Source of the DNA: Candidatus Binataceae bacterium
Lineage (GTDB): Bacteria; Desulfobacterota; Binatia; Binatales; Binataceae
Assembly: GCA_030041155.1 (NCBI GenBank)
Contig: JASHOJ010000078.1
Coordinates: 1-64,000, forward strand
Reading direction: 5' to 3'
Length of the DNA: 64,000 bases
Positions 52,711 through 61,680 of the stretch are shown one piece after another. A program made the position numbers and the translations under genes. The notes under the pieces are model-generated. The model searched no databases. It was given only the letters and a program-made list of their open reading frames with translations, and was not told where the DNA came from. How positions within the stretch are numbered: the stretch's first letter is position 1; every line of letters begins with the position of its first letter.

Positions 52711-53853
52711 ATGAGCTCTGGACCTTTCTCCGACATTCTGGTCGTGGATCTAACCCATATTCTGTCCGGACCGTATTGCACGATGTATCTTGCGGAGCTC
52801 GGCGCGCGAGTGATCAAGGTCGAGCACGCTGGCCACGGCGACGATACCCGCGCCTTCTCGCCCAAGCACGAGGGCATGTCGATCTTCTTCGCGTCGGTCA
52901 ATCGGGGCAAAGAATCGATCGCGCTCGATTTCGAGCAGCCCAACGATCGCGCGCTGCTGCTAGAGATGATTCGCCGCGCCGACGTGCTGGTTGAAAACCT
53001 CCGCTTTGCAACTATCGAGCATCTGGGCCTCGACTATCAGCAGTTGCGGACAATCAACCCGCGCCTCATCTATGCGGCTATTTCCGGGTTCGGCCAGAGC
53101 GGACCGATGAACAACCGGCCCGCCTACGATCCTATCATTCAGGCGACGGGCGGTTTGATGAGCCTGAACGGCCAGCCCAATGATCCGCCGACCAAGGTCG
53201 GAGTTTCGGTGGTTGATTACATCAGCGGACTGTTCTGCCTGGCCGGAATCGAGGCAGCGCTCTATCAGCGCGAGCGGACGAATAAAGGAACCCGCATCGA
53301 TATCGCGATGCTCGACGCGCAGGTCGCGATGTTGGAAGCCGCTCTGAATAACGCGCTCAACGGCGAACCTGCCATCACGAGGGTCGGCAGCCGCCATCCG
53401 GTGGTGACCCCATCGGATTTGTTCGACACCGCCGACCGGCCGATCTATCTCATCGGCGCAAACGATGAGATGTTTGCGCGCCTGTGCAACGCGATTGGCC
53501 GTCCCGAGCTCAAAAGCGATCCGCGCTTTACGACCACCGCCAGCCGCACCGTGAACGAGCGCGCTCTCAAAACCGAGATCCAGAATGCGCTGAGCGCGCG
53601 GCCGGCTGCCGAATGGATCGGAATCTTGAACGATGCTCTGATACCTTGCAGTCTGGTCAATTCAGTCGAGGAGATGACCCAGCTTCCTCAGATTTCCGAG
53701 CGCAACATGATCGTGAGCGCCGGCGGCATCCGCATGGCCGGCAATCCAATTAAGATGATCAATCTGCCCGACAACCCCACTCGGTCCGCCGCCCCAGCAC
53801 TTGACGCCGACGGCGATCGCATCCGCGCCGAGTTCCTTCCAAAGAAGAGTTGA
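52711..53853 (+). CDS. CoA transferase, family III (CaiB/BaiF/formyl-CoA transferase type, 380 aa)
   Basis: Moves CoA between acids. N-terminal LVVDLTHILSGPYCTMYLAELGA and VIKVEHAGHGDDTR are diagnostic. The catalytic Asp is Asp140 in PAYDPIIQATGGLMS. A GGAGGA at 52701-52706 right before ATG 52711 decides the start over ATG 52687. Placed between the LLM monooxygenase and an acyl-CoA dehydrogenase; it would activate the carboxylic acid substrate before beta-oxidation-type steps. Donor and acceptor acids are not known. Confidence 0.92.
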   Translation: MSSGPFSDILVVDLTHILSGPYCTMYLAELGARVIKVEHAGHGDDTRAFSPKHEGMSIFFASVNRGKESIALDFEQPNDRALLLEMIRRADVLVENLRFATIEHLGLDYQQLRTINPRLIYAAISGFGQSGPMNNRPAYDPIIQATGGLMSLNGQPNDPPTKVGVSVVDYISGLFCLAGIEAALYQRERTNKGTRIDIAMLDAQVAMLEAALNNALNGEPAITRVGSRHPVVTPSDLFDTADRPIYLIGANDEMFARLCNAIGRPELKSDPRFTTTASRTVNERALKTEIQNALSARPAAEWIGILNDALIPCSLVNSVEEMTQLPQISERNMIVSAGGIRMAGNPIKMINLPDNPTRSAAPALDADGDRIRAEFLPKKS

Positions 53854-53909
53854 CAAATATCGACGTGCGGATTTCCATGAATTTTCCATTTGCGCAGTGA
53901 GATGCCCCG

Positions 53910-55103
53910 ATGAACCAGATCCATACCGAACGCGAGCAGCGCTTCATCGATCTTGCCGCCACTCTTGCAGACGATTTCGCAACCCGCGCCGCGGTTCACG
54001 ATCGCGACGCTTCGTTCCCGCACGAGAACTATGCGCGGATGAAGGATAGCGGTTACACCGTCCTCACTATCCCCGATAAATTCGGCGGCATGGACGCGAC
54101 GCTCCTTGAGCGAATCAAGGCGCAGGAGCGGCTGGCCCAGGGATGCGGCGCAACGGCGCTCGCGATCAACATGCATTTCAATACAATAGGCTTGTTGTGC
54201 GACTTGTATCGCAAGTTCAAGGCGCCCAATGTCGAGGAGAAGCTCTATCGGATCGTCAAAGATCGCCTGATTTGCGCCGGATCTGGATCGGAACCGGACA
54301 ATGCCGTGATTAATCTGCGGCCGCGCACCGTCGCGCGCCGGGTCGATGGCGGATGGATCGTTAACGGACGCAAGATTTTCGGCACCCAGAGCATCGCGGC
54401 TGATTTGTTTTTCTTCGAAGCGCTGTGGGAGGACGCTCCCGAGCGCGCAACGATCATCACCTGCTTCATCGCGCCGCGCGAAACGCCTGGACTCTCGTTC
54501 AAGGACGATTGGGACGTAATGGGGATGCGATCGACGCAGTCGCGCAGCTCGGAGCTGAAGGATGCTTTCGTGCCGGAGTCCGATGTTGTGTTGGAGCGTC
54601 CGGTTTCGCGCAGCGGACGCGTGACTAAGGTGTTTGCCAAGGCGCCATTCGCAATCGGTGCGCCATACATCGGCATCGCGGTCGCGGCGCGCAATTTCAC
54701 GGTCGATTTCATGCGCGATCGCAGGCGCTATCCGCTGAAACACCCGATGAGCCATCTGCCGAGCGTGTATAACAAGGTCGGCGAGATGGATTTGCTGATT
54801 GAAGGCGCACGCGCCGCGATGTGGAAGGCGGCCGCGGAGGTCGATCGCGACGATCCGATAAGCTGGTCGCGCAAAGCGGTCGCCGCTCGGATGATCGCGG
54901 TTGAAAATTCAGTTCGGGTGGTGGATCTGGCGCTGCGCGCGGTCGGCGGCGCATCGTATTTCCGGCGTCTGCCGCTGGAGCGTCTGTTTCGCGACGTGCG
55001 CGCCGGCCTTTATCATCCCCTGGACAGCGATGAGAGCCTTGAGTTTCTCGGCCGCAGCGCCTTCGGACTGACCGAAGTGCTGGGCTCCTCCGAAGAAAGT
55101 TGA
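53910..55103 (+). CDS. Acyl-CoA dehydrogenase (397 aa)
   Basis: FAD-dependent alpha,beta-dehydrogenation of an acyl-CoA. N-terminal helical domain (TEREQRFIDLAATLADDFATRA ... ESYARMKDSGYTVLTIPDKFGG pattern), middle strand domain with ICAGSGSEPDNAV at the TEPxxGSD position and GWIVNGRKIFGTQS, then a C-terminal helical domain with LRAVGGASYFRRLPLERLFRDVRAG. The catalytic Glu in the late helix was not located with confidence. Follows the CoA-transferase by 56 bases and is part of the same plus-strand run. Confidence 0.9.
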   Translation: MNQIHTEREQRFIDLAATLADDFATRAAVHDRDASFPHENYARMKDSGYTVLTIPDKFGGMDATLLERIKAQERLAQGCGATALAINMHFNTIGLLCDLYRKFKAPNVEEKLYRIVKDRLICAGSGSEPDNAVINLRPRTVARRVDGGWIVNGRKIFGTQSIAADLFFFEALWEDAPERATIITCFIAPRETPGLSFKDDWDVMGMRSTQSRSSELKDAFVPESDVVLERPVSRSGRVTKVFAKAPFAIGAPYIGIAVAARNFTVDFMRDRRRYPLKHPMSHLPSVYNKVGEMDLLIEGARAAMWKAAAEVDRDDPISWSRKAVAARMIAVENSVRVVDLALRAVGGASYFRRLPLERLFRDVRAGLYHPLDSDESLEFLGRSAFGLTEVLGSSEES

Positions 55104-55148
55104 TCCAGGAAGTCCGAGCGGCGGCGCCGATGCGCGCGCGTCGCTTTC

Positions 55149-55940
55149 TCACCATTCCGGTCCGGTACCGCTGAGACTCGGCATCCCGGTGTGCGCCCAT
55201 AATCCGCCGTCCGCGACCACGTATGCTCCGGTCACGAACGATGCTTCGTCTGAGGCTAAGAACAACACCACATTGGCGATTTCCTGAGGCTCGCCAAGCC
55301 GGCCCATCGGAATCGCCTCACGCACTCGGCCGACAATTTCCGGCCGCGCCTTTTCCATGCGCAAGAGTGGCGGCGTTCCGATCGGCCCCGGACAAACCGC
55401 GTTGCATCGAATTCCCTTGCGCGCGTATTCGATTCCGGTCACGCGAGTCAGGTTCACGACGCCGGCCTTGATAGCGTTGTACGCTCCCAACCCGTAATCG
55501 CCGGCAAGCCCCGAAACCGAGGCGGTATTGACGATCGCGCCGTATTTCCGAGGCAGCATCGCGCCGATCGCGCATTTGGTCGCATACCAGTACGCGGTGA
55601 GACCCACATCGAGCGTCTTCTGCCAGCCTTCGAGCGTCAGATCGCCGACATGCCCCGCCGTCGTGAACACGGCATTGTTGTGCAGAATGTCGAGGCGGCC
55701 GAAATGGCTGGTCGCAAACCCGATCATTGCCTCAACTTCGCGCGGATTGCCGACATCGGCACGATAAAATTCCGCGGTGCCGCTCCGACCGCGAATCTCC
55801 GAAACAACGCGGCTGCCACCCTTCTCATCAAGGTCGACCACGACCACTGCCGCCCCCTCGCGTGCGAATGTCTTTGCGGTAGCCTCGCCGATACCCGATC
55901 CCGACCCGGTGATAAGCGCAACTTTGTTTTCCAGCCGCAT
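55149..55940 (-). CDS. Short-chain dehydrogenase/reductase (263 aa)
   Basis: Classical SDR: TGSGSGIGEATA cofactor motif, LHNNAVF in place of the usual NNAG, catalytic Ser in TASVSGLAG and Tyr-x3-Lys in GAYNAIKAG, and PGPIGTPPL before the C-terminal VTGAYVVADGGL. Length is normal. It likely oxidises a hydroxyacyl or alcohol group using NAD(P). It points leftward, convergent with the acyl-CoA dehydrogenase; the amidohydrolase lies 31 bases upstream on the same strand. Confidence 0.9.
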   Translation of the reverse strand: MRLENKVALITGSGSGIGEATAKTFAREGAAVVVVDLDEKGGSRVVSEIRGRSGTAEFYRADVGNPREVEAMIGFATSHFGRLDILHNNAVFTTAGHVGDLTLEGWQKTLDVGLTAYWYATKCAIGAMLPRKYGAIVNTASVSGLAGDYGLGAYNAIKAGVVNLTRVTGIEYARKGIRCNAVCPGPIGTPPLLRMEKARPEIVGRVREAIPMGRLGEPQEIANVVLFLASDEASFVTGAYVVADGGLWAHTGMPSLSGTGPEW

Positions 55941-55970
55941 CGCGCCTGACCGATCGGCCCGAGCCGTGTA

Positions 55971-57068
55971 TTAGATGCTTATCCCATACAGTTCGGCGCA
56001 ATTATCGTGCAGCACGTAGTCCTTCTCCCGGTCGCTGAGTCCGGTGGTGTGCTTGCTCAGGATTTCCTGCGACCACGGCCACGTCGAATCGCTATGCGGG
56101 AAGTCATTCGCCCACATCAGCCGGCGAATATTGCACATATCCTTCATCTGGAACGCGACCCAGTCATCCTGAAAAGTCGTGTAGATGTTCTCGCGAAAAT
56201 ATTCGCTCGGCATTTTCGAGAGCGCTCCGGCCGGAAGCCAATAGCGATGCCGGTCGTACGCATGATCCATCCGGTACATGTAGTGCGGCACCCAGCCCGC
56301 ATCCGCTTCCACGCATACGACTCTGAGTTTCGGATGGCGCTCGAAGACTCCGCCCAGAATGAACGTGCCCATGATGTCCTGGCATCCGCGGATGATCGAC
56401 AGGAAGCTGTTGAGCTTCGGTCCGCGAGTCCGGAAGTTATCCTGAGAACTGGTCAGAATATGGAAACTGAGCGGCATGCCGAGATCGATGGCAGCCTCAT
56501 AAAACGGATCATACGCGGTGCTGTCATAGTCCTCGACCGCGGGATTTCCCGGCATCATCACTCCACTCAGTCCGAGCTCCTTCATCTTGCGCAGGTCGGC
56601 GATACCCTCCTCGACCGATCGCATCGCGGTCTGACCGACGCCGATCAGGCGATCAGGATGTGTGCCGCAGTACTCCGCGATCCACAAGTTGTAGGCGTCG
56701 AAACAGGCTTTCTTGTAATCGAAATCGCGATGGTTACAAAGAATCATCCCGACGGTTGGATAGATGACCTCGGCGGAGACGCCGTCGCGGTCCTGATCGG
56801 CGAGTCGCGCGTTGGGATCCCATCCGCCGCGATGCATGTCCTCGAATTTCGCGCCGAAGATTCGCAGCTTCTCGGCGTCGAGCCCGGCGGCAGCGGCAAG
56901 GCCAATTGTCACCGGTCGGGGAAAATCCTTGACCATGAAAACGTCGCCGAGCTTCTCGTCGCGCACCAGGTGGGGCGCGCTATCCTTGTACTTGTGGTCG
57001 ATCCGGTCCACGTAGGTGCCGGCCGGCTCAGTGACATGCGAATCGGCTGAGATAATTGTCTTTTTCAT
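55971..57068 (-). CDS. Amidohydrolase-2 family metalloprotein (365 aa)
   Basis: Metal-dependent TIM-barrel hydrolase or decarboxylase of the amidohydrolase-2 (ACMSD-like) group. N-terminal SADSHVTEP has the His of the metal site; PLSFHIL carries a mid-barrel His; LMWANDFPHSDSTWPWSQE near the end has the Asp. GAGGAT in gene orientation is before ATG 57068; the upstream in-frame extension to 57122 is rejected. The gene is divergent from the D-aminoacylase-like gene across a 503-base region with an 18-base palindrome. Confidence 0.87.
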   Translation of the reverse strand: MKKTIISADSHVTEPAGTYVDRIDHKYKDSAPHLVRDEKLGDVFMVKDFPRPVTIGLAAAAGLDAEKLRIFGAKFEDMHRGGWDPNARLADQDRDGVSAEVIYPTVGMILCNHRDFDYKKACFDAYNLWIAEYCGTHPDRLIGVGQTAMRSVEEGIADLRKMKELGLSGVMMPGNPAVEDYDSTAYDPFYEAAIDLGMPLSFHILTSSQDNFRTRGPKLNSFLSIIRGCQDIMGTFILGGVFERHPKLRVVCVEADAGWVPHYMYRMDHAYDRHRYWLPAGALSKMPSEYFRENIYTTFQDDWVAFQMKDMCNIRRLMWANDFPHSDSTWPWSQEILSKHTTGLSDREKDYVLHDNCAELYGISI

Positions 57069-57571
57069 TTTTGATCCTCGACTGTTGCGCCTAAGACGTT
57101 TGCCGGGAATTTCAATATACAACCGCTCATAGCCGATCCGCGAGCGATTTCAAACCCGCCCGCGTCACCCGTATCGGTCCAGAATATGCGAATCCGGCCA
57201 CCCGCCATCCCGAAACACGCTGGATCGCTTGCGGGCGAAAATTGCGCCTGCCTGACGGCTTGAACGAAACGCGCCAGAGCGCTTTTAGGCCACCGACCCG
57301 TGTATACTTTTACCCATAAAAAGCGTTGCAACGCTTTCTGGGGCATTTCTGACCCCTTGGCGGGCCATCCCCGACTCGGTTGCCAACCGTAAAACCCGGT
57401 TCTCGGACCATCGGGATTCCCGAGCACCGGAAATGCGGCGTTTGTCCGACTGTATCGATTGTGGAATAAGGGGGATCATAGAGCGTGAACGATGAGCTCA
57501 CTTCCAAGGTTAGAGCCCACGCGACGCCGCATCGCGCTTGCGCCTGCACGCGCTGAGGGCACGGAGGATTC
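57069..57571. other. Divergent intergenic region between two amidohydrolase genes
   Basis: 503 bases with no recognised gene; open frames on both strands show no family features. The main structure is the palindrome at 57320-57337. TATACT (57303-57308) on the plus strand could be a -10 box, but I see no matching -35. GGAGGA at 57562-57567 is the ribosome site of the next gene. Confidence 0.45.
57320..57337. promoter_or_regulatory. Perfect 18-base palindrome, candidate operator
   Basis: AAAGCGTTGCAACGCTTT reads the same on both strands with no mismatch. It lies near the middle of the spacer between the divergent amidohydrolase genes, next to a TATACT. A symmetric dimeric repressor of the TetR, LacI or GntR kind would be expected; no regulator gene is adjacent. 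Confidence 0.5.
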
Positions 57572-59284
57572 ATGTACGACATAATCGTTCGCAATGGCAG
57601 CGTGATTGACGGTTCGGGAATGCCGCGTTTTCGCGCCGACGTCGGTATCGCGAATGGAAAGATCGCCGCGATCGGAAAAATCCGCGATTCCGCGCGCGAA
57701 ACTATCGATGCCGAGGGGCATATCGTTTCGCCCGGAATTGTCGATGCCCACACCCATATGGATGCCCAGGTGTTCTGGGACCCGATCGGCACCTGCTCCT
57801 GCTGGCACGGCATCACGTCCGTGGTGATGGGCAACTGCGGCTTCTCGCTCGCGCCATGCGCCGAGAAGGACAAGCTCCTGGTGATGCGAAATCTCGAGCG
57901 CGCGGAAGATATCGCGCCCGAAGCGATGGAAGCCGGCATCAAATGGAGTTGGGAAACCTTCCCGCAATACCTCGACGCGGTCGAGCGCACTCCCAAGGGC
58001 ATCAACTACGCCGCCTACATGGGGCACTCGGCATTGCGCACCTATGTGATGGGCGAGCGCGCGTTCGACAGCGAGGCCAATTCCGAAGACCTGTCGGCGA
58101 TGAAGCGCGAGGTGCGCGCGGCGGTTCGCGCCGGCGCGATCGGCTTCACCACATCGCGCACCCGCAACCATCAGACTCCCGATGGGCATCCGGTTGCGAG
58201 CCGCCTCGCGAATTGGGACGAAGTTCGGCAACTTGTCGGCGTGATGGGTGAGGAAGGCGCGGGCGTGTTCGAGATCGCGGGCGAGGATACCGGGATGAAT
58301 CCCGACAATATCAAGGATTATCTCGGCCGCCTGAAAGCGCTGGCGGTGGATACTGGAGTTCCCGTCACGTTCGGGATGTTCGGCTCTCGGCGCGCGCCTG
58401 ACTACTGGCGTCCGTTCTTCAAGCTCGCCGACGAGACCGCGGCTGCCGGTGGCCGCATGTTTATCCAGGTTCACAGCCGGTCGCTGAACCTGGTGCTATC
58501 GTTCGAGACTGTAACGCCGTTTGATCGGATGCCGGTGTGGCGCGAGGTTCGCAAGCTGCCGCTTGCCGAGCAGGAGGCGGCGATGCGAAATCCTGAAACG
58601 CGCCGCGCGATGGTTCAGGCGACCCGCGAGAACGACGCGCGTAATCGAGAGGCGGTCGGCGCCGAGCCGCGCGGCGTGAATTTCAGATATTTGTACCTGA
58701 TGGATAAAGCGACGCCGCCGTGGCGCTCGATCGAGGAGATTGCGGCGGAAGCCGGCAAGGATCCGGTCGATGCTTTTATCGATCTCGCGCTGGCGAAGAA
58801 TCTCAAGCAGTTCTTCCTGCAGCCGCTCGCCAACGAGAATCAGGATCACGTGCTCGAGATGATGCGGCATCAGCGATCGGTGGTGACCTTCTCCGATTCG
58901 GGCGCGCATGTCTCCCAGATCATGGATTCGTCGCTACAGACGCACGTACTGAGTCACTGGGTGCGCGACAAGCAGGCGTTCTCGCTTGAAGAGGCGATCC
59001 GGCTGCTGACTCTGGTGCCCGCGTCATATTGGGGATTGAAGAATCGCGGAATGCTGCGCGAGGGGTGGGCCGCGGACGTGATCATCTTTGATGGGGACAA
59101 AATCGCGCCGATGCTGCCGGTGCTCGATCACGATCTTCCCGCCGGCGCGCGGCGCCTGAAGCAGAAAGCGACCGGACTTAAAACCACCATCGTCAATGGC
59201 GAAGTGCTGCTTCGCGATAACGAACACACGGGCGCGCTGCCAGGTAAATTGTTGCGTGGCCCGCTCGCTGCCACACGCGCCTGA
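57572..59284 (+). CDS. N-acyl-D-amino-acid deacylase / D-aminoacylase-like amidohydrolase (570 aa)
   Basis: Zinc TIM-barrel hydrolase with a flanking beta domain. Metal residues are His60 and His62 (VDAHTHMDAQVFWDP), Cys89 in MGNCGFSLAPC is the bridging Cys typical of D-aminoacylases, and SDSGAHVSQIMDSS is near the end. The C-terminus GWAADVIIFDGDKIAPM closes the beta domain. GGAGGA precedes the ATG. Divergent from the amidohydrolase at 55971 and closed by a strong terminator. Hydrolyses an N-acyl or related amide; the true substrate is open. Confidence 0.9.
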   Translation: MYDIIVRNGSVIDGSGMPRFRADVGIANGKIAAIGKIRDSARETIDAEGHIVSPGIVDAHTHMDAQVFWDPIGTCSCWHGITSVVMGNCGFSLAPCAEKDKLLVMRNLERAEDIAPEAMEAGIKWSWETFPQYLDAVERTPKGINYAAYMGHSALRTYVMGERAFDSEANSEDLSAMKREVRAAVRAGAIGFTTSRTRNHQTPDGHPVASRLANWDEVRQLVGVMGEEGAGVFEIAGEDTGMNPDNIKDYLGRLKALAVDTGVPVTFGMFGSRRAPDYWRPFFKLADETAAAGGRMFIQVHSRSLNLVLSFETVTPFDRMPVWREVRKLPLAEQEAAMRNPETRRAMVQATRENDARNREAVGAEPRGVNFRYLYLMDKATPPWRSIEEIAAEAGKDPVDAFIDLALAKNLKQFFLQPLANENQDHVLEMMRHQRSVVTFSDSGAHVSQIMDSSLQTHVLSHWVRDKQAFSLEEAIRLLTLVPASYWGLKNRGMLREGWAADVIIFDGDKIAPMLPVLDHDLPAGARRLKQKATGLKTTIVNGEVLLRDNEHTGALPGKLLRGPLAATRA

Positions 59285-59310
59285 CGAATTTTCAACTACG
59301 AGCATGAACG

Positions 59311-59341
59311 GCCGGCCGGGATTGTTCCCGGCCGGCTTTTT
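59311..59341 (+). terminator. Rho-independent terminator after D-aminoacylase-like gene
   Basis: GCCGGCCGGG (59311-59320) and CCCGGCCGGC (59327-59336) make a ten-base stem, with one extra A-T pair and a TTGT loop, followed by five T (59337-59341). It lies 27 bases after the stop codon. Confidence 0.9.
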
Positions 59342-59387
59342 CGTGCTATCGATGCAATGAGGCTATGGCTCGGAAAGGACGACTCAC

Positions 59388-60629
59388 ATGAGTAACCGCA
59401 TGATCTCCGTTGGCACCAGCGCCGGTCAGATCGAAGGCGAATGCGATCCGAAATTCGAGGGCGTTCTGCACGCTTTCGTTGAGAATTTCGAGCGGCGCGA
59501 CGAACTGGGTGCAAGCGTCTGCATCTCAATTGAAGGGCGTCCCGTGGTCGATTTGTGGGGCGGCAAAGTAACGGAGAGCGGCGCGCCGTGGAAGCGTGAC
59601 ACCGTGTCAATCGTGTTTTCCGCTACTAAGGGTGCAACCGCGCTCTGCGCGCATATGGCCGCGGATCGCGGGCTGCTCGACTTCGATGCCCCCGTCACGC
59701 GCTATTGGCCCGAGTTCGGACAGGCGGGAAAGGAAGGCGCGCTCACCTCGATGATACTCGATCACTCGGTCGGAGTGCCTCATCTGCGCGAACCGCTCAA
59801 GAACGGCGCGTTCTATGACTACGATCACATGATCGGTCTTATTGAGCGCGAGCGTCCGTTCTGGGAGCCCGGCACGCGCAACGGCTATCACGGTATCACG
59901 CTCGCGTGGACAGCCGGCGAGTTGGTACATCGCACGAGCGGAAAGCGGCTCGGCGAGTTTTTTCGCGATGAGGTCGCGAAACCGCTCGGAATCGATTTCT
60001 GGATCGGGCTGCCAGAGGCAATCGAATCGCGCGTCGCGCCGATGATCTTTCCTCCAGTGACCGACGATGTTCGCAACAGCCGTATCTCGCAGGCCGCTGC
60101 GCGCGAAAAGGATTCCGCGACTCACTATTTCATCTTCAACATGGGCGGCTTCAATCCCAACTCGCGCGAGGCGCATGCCGCCGAGATAGGATCGGCCAAT
60201 GGCATCTCGAATGCGCGCGGACTCGCTGGAGTCTACGCGCCGCTCGCCAATGGCGGAGAGCTGGGCGGCGTACGGCTGGTGAGTCGCGACGCACTGGTGC
60301 GGATGAGTCTATGCTCGGTCGCAACGCACGAGGACGTAACGCTCAGAATTCCGACCCGCTTTTCGCTTGGCTTCATGAAAGCGATGGATAATCGGCGGCT
60401 CGAAAACGCAAAACATTGCTCGCTCTTAATCTCCGACTCCGCATTCGGGCATGTCGGCGCGGGCGGCTCGATTGGCTTCGCGGATCCGGCATGCCGCATG
60501 AGCTTCGGTTATTCGATGAACCGGATGGGCTTCGGAATCCTGATGAACGATCGGGGTCAGTCCTTGATCGATGCGGCTTATCGCGCGATCGGCTACCGTT
60601 CTGACGCGGGCGGCGTGTGGGCGAATTAG
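59388..60629 (+). CDS. Serine hydrolase, class C beta-lactamase/EstB-type (413 aa)
   Basis: Penicillin-binding-protein-like esterase. The catalytic Ser78-x-x-Lys81 is in VFSATKGATAL; the Tyr is in NGYHGITLAWTAGELV, and GHVGAGGS is the equivalent of the KTG/HxG box. SVGVPHLREP is typical of class VIII esterases. No signal peptide, so cytoplasmic. ATG 59388 after a 103-base spacer with the terminator of the previous gene. Likely hydrolyses small esters or amides; beta-lactam hydrolysis is not implied. Confidence 0.9.
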   Translation: MSNRMISVGTSAGQIEGECDPKFEGVLHAFVENFERRDELGASVCISIEGRPVVDLWGGKVTESGAPWKRDTVSIVFSATKGATALCAHMAADRGLLDFDAPVTRYWPEFGQAGKEGALTSMILDHSVGVPHLREPLKNGAFYDYDHMIGLIERERPFWEPGTRNGYHGITLAWTAGELVHRTSGKRLGEFFRDEVAKPLGIDFWIGLPEAIESRVAPMIFPPVTDDVRNSRISQAAAREKDSATHYFIFNMGGFNPNSREAHAAEIGSANGISNARGLAGVYAPLANGGELGGVRLVSRDALVRMSLCSVATHEDVTLRIPTRFSLGFMKAMDNRRLENAKHCSLLISDSAFGHVGAGGSIGFADPACRMSFGYSMNRMGFGILMNDRGQSLIDAAYRAIGYRSDAGGVWAN

Positions 60630-60696
60630 ATTAAGAGTCCGAGATCAGCCGCACTAGCAGGCCTCCTCGCAGGCAAGTGAACCGGAGACATTAAAG

Positions 60697-61311
60697 ATGA
60701 TAACGCTGCCAAGCCGCGTTGAATTTCTTTCCGACGAATGGCTCGACGAGGCACGCGGATTTCTCGAACGGGAATGCAGGAACCGCAAGGACCAACTCGC
60801 GGGAAGTGCTTTCTCGCTAAGCGAGCGATTCACCTCCGCTCCGCCGCATCTCAAGCTGGAATCGGACGTGGCGGCATGGACGATGCGCTATGACGGAGAA
60901 AACGTGTCGGCCTCGCGCGGCTTCGATCAGCGCGCCGACCTGACTGTAGAGGGCGATTATCAGGCGGCGCTTTCAGCGGTGCAGTTCGTCGGGGTGCTCG
61001 CGCCCGGAGCCATGGAGGCGATGGCGCGCGAGGTCGCGGTCATGTTCGGCAAAGACGCGATCCGAATGAAGGGCGCGCTTCGCGGCGAAACCGCGGGCGA
61101 GATCGTGGCATTACTGCACGATCACATGGGCCGCCGCACGGTCGAGAATCCCGACCTCGCCCATCGCGCCGCCCGGCAAGGACTTACCGGCAAGATCCGC
61201 GAGATGGAGGAGAACGGATACACCATCCTGGAGCATGCCATCTCGCCGCAATTCGCGGATCAGGTGCGCAGCGCAACGCTGCGCCTCGGCTCAGCGCGCG
61301 ATCAGGAGTAA
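60697..61311 (+). CDS. SCP2-like domain joined to a truncated PhyH (phytanoyl-CoA dioxygenase) start (204 aa)
   Basis: Residues 1 to about 140 look like an SCP-2 sterol/lipid-binding domain (RVEFLSDEWLDEARGFLERE at the start; RADLTVEGDYQAALSAVQF; VMFGKDAIRMKGAL). Residues from about 145 on (ARQGLTGKIREMEENGYTILEHAISPQFADQVRSAT) read like the first helix and strand of phytanoyl-CoA dioxygenase family proteins, after which the frame ends within 12 residues. So either a long SCP2-PhyH fusion lost its catalytic part, or the tail is a chance resemblance. The gene ends 69 bases before another truncated gene. Confidence 0.6.
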   Translation: MITLPSRVEFLSDEWLDEARGFLERECRNRKDQLAGSAFSLSERFTSAPPHLKLESDVAAWTMRYDGENVSASRGFDQRADLTVEGDYQAALSAVQFVGVLAPGAMEAMAREVAVMFGKDAIRMKGALRGETAGEIVALLHDHMGRRTVENPDLAHRAARQGLTGKIREMEENGYTILEHAISPQFADQVRSATLRLGSARDQE

Positions 61312-61380
61312 CAGCGTGGGCAGTATCACGATCTTAAAGCTGCTGATCGAAGCACCTAGAGACAAGGCGCGGCGGCTACG

Positions 61381-61680
61381 ATGACTCATCGGGTCGACTA
61401 CGACAAAATCGCGCCTACCTTTGACGCGCGGTACTCGGGTGGAGGTTATCGAGACCTGCTGCGGAAGATGCGCTCGAAGATCCTTGCCGCCAATCCCGCA
61501 TACACACTTGAGGTTGGTTGCGGCACGGGCTATTGGCTCTTCGGGCTCGGCGATCTGTTGCCGCATGTCTATGGCGTAGACTATTCGCTTCAGATGCTGC
61601 GCCAAGCCCGCGGCAGAGATCCTAATATCCAGGTAAGCGTCGATATAGCGATGATGTCGGTGCACGCGATCGTCGCTTAG
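61381..61680 (+). pseudogene. SAM methyltransferase, N-terminal fragment (99 aa)
   Basis: MTHRVDYDKIAPTFDARY and EVGCGTGYWLFGLGDLLPHV then VDYSLQMLRQARGRDPN are the start and motif I/post-I of a class I methyltransferase of about 250 aa. After RDPNIQV the sequence changes to residues without resemblance and stops at TAG 61678-61680, so the last two thirds are missing. Its stop overlaps the lptE stop on the other strand by three bases. The fragment is probably inactive. Confidence 0.75.

Noticed and set aside
56007-57050. Plus-strand open frame of 347 codons opposite the amidohydrolase
   Set aside because: Antisense shadow; the minus-strand protein is a clear amidohydrolase with its own ribosome site.
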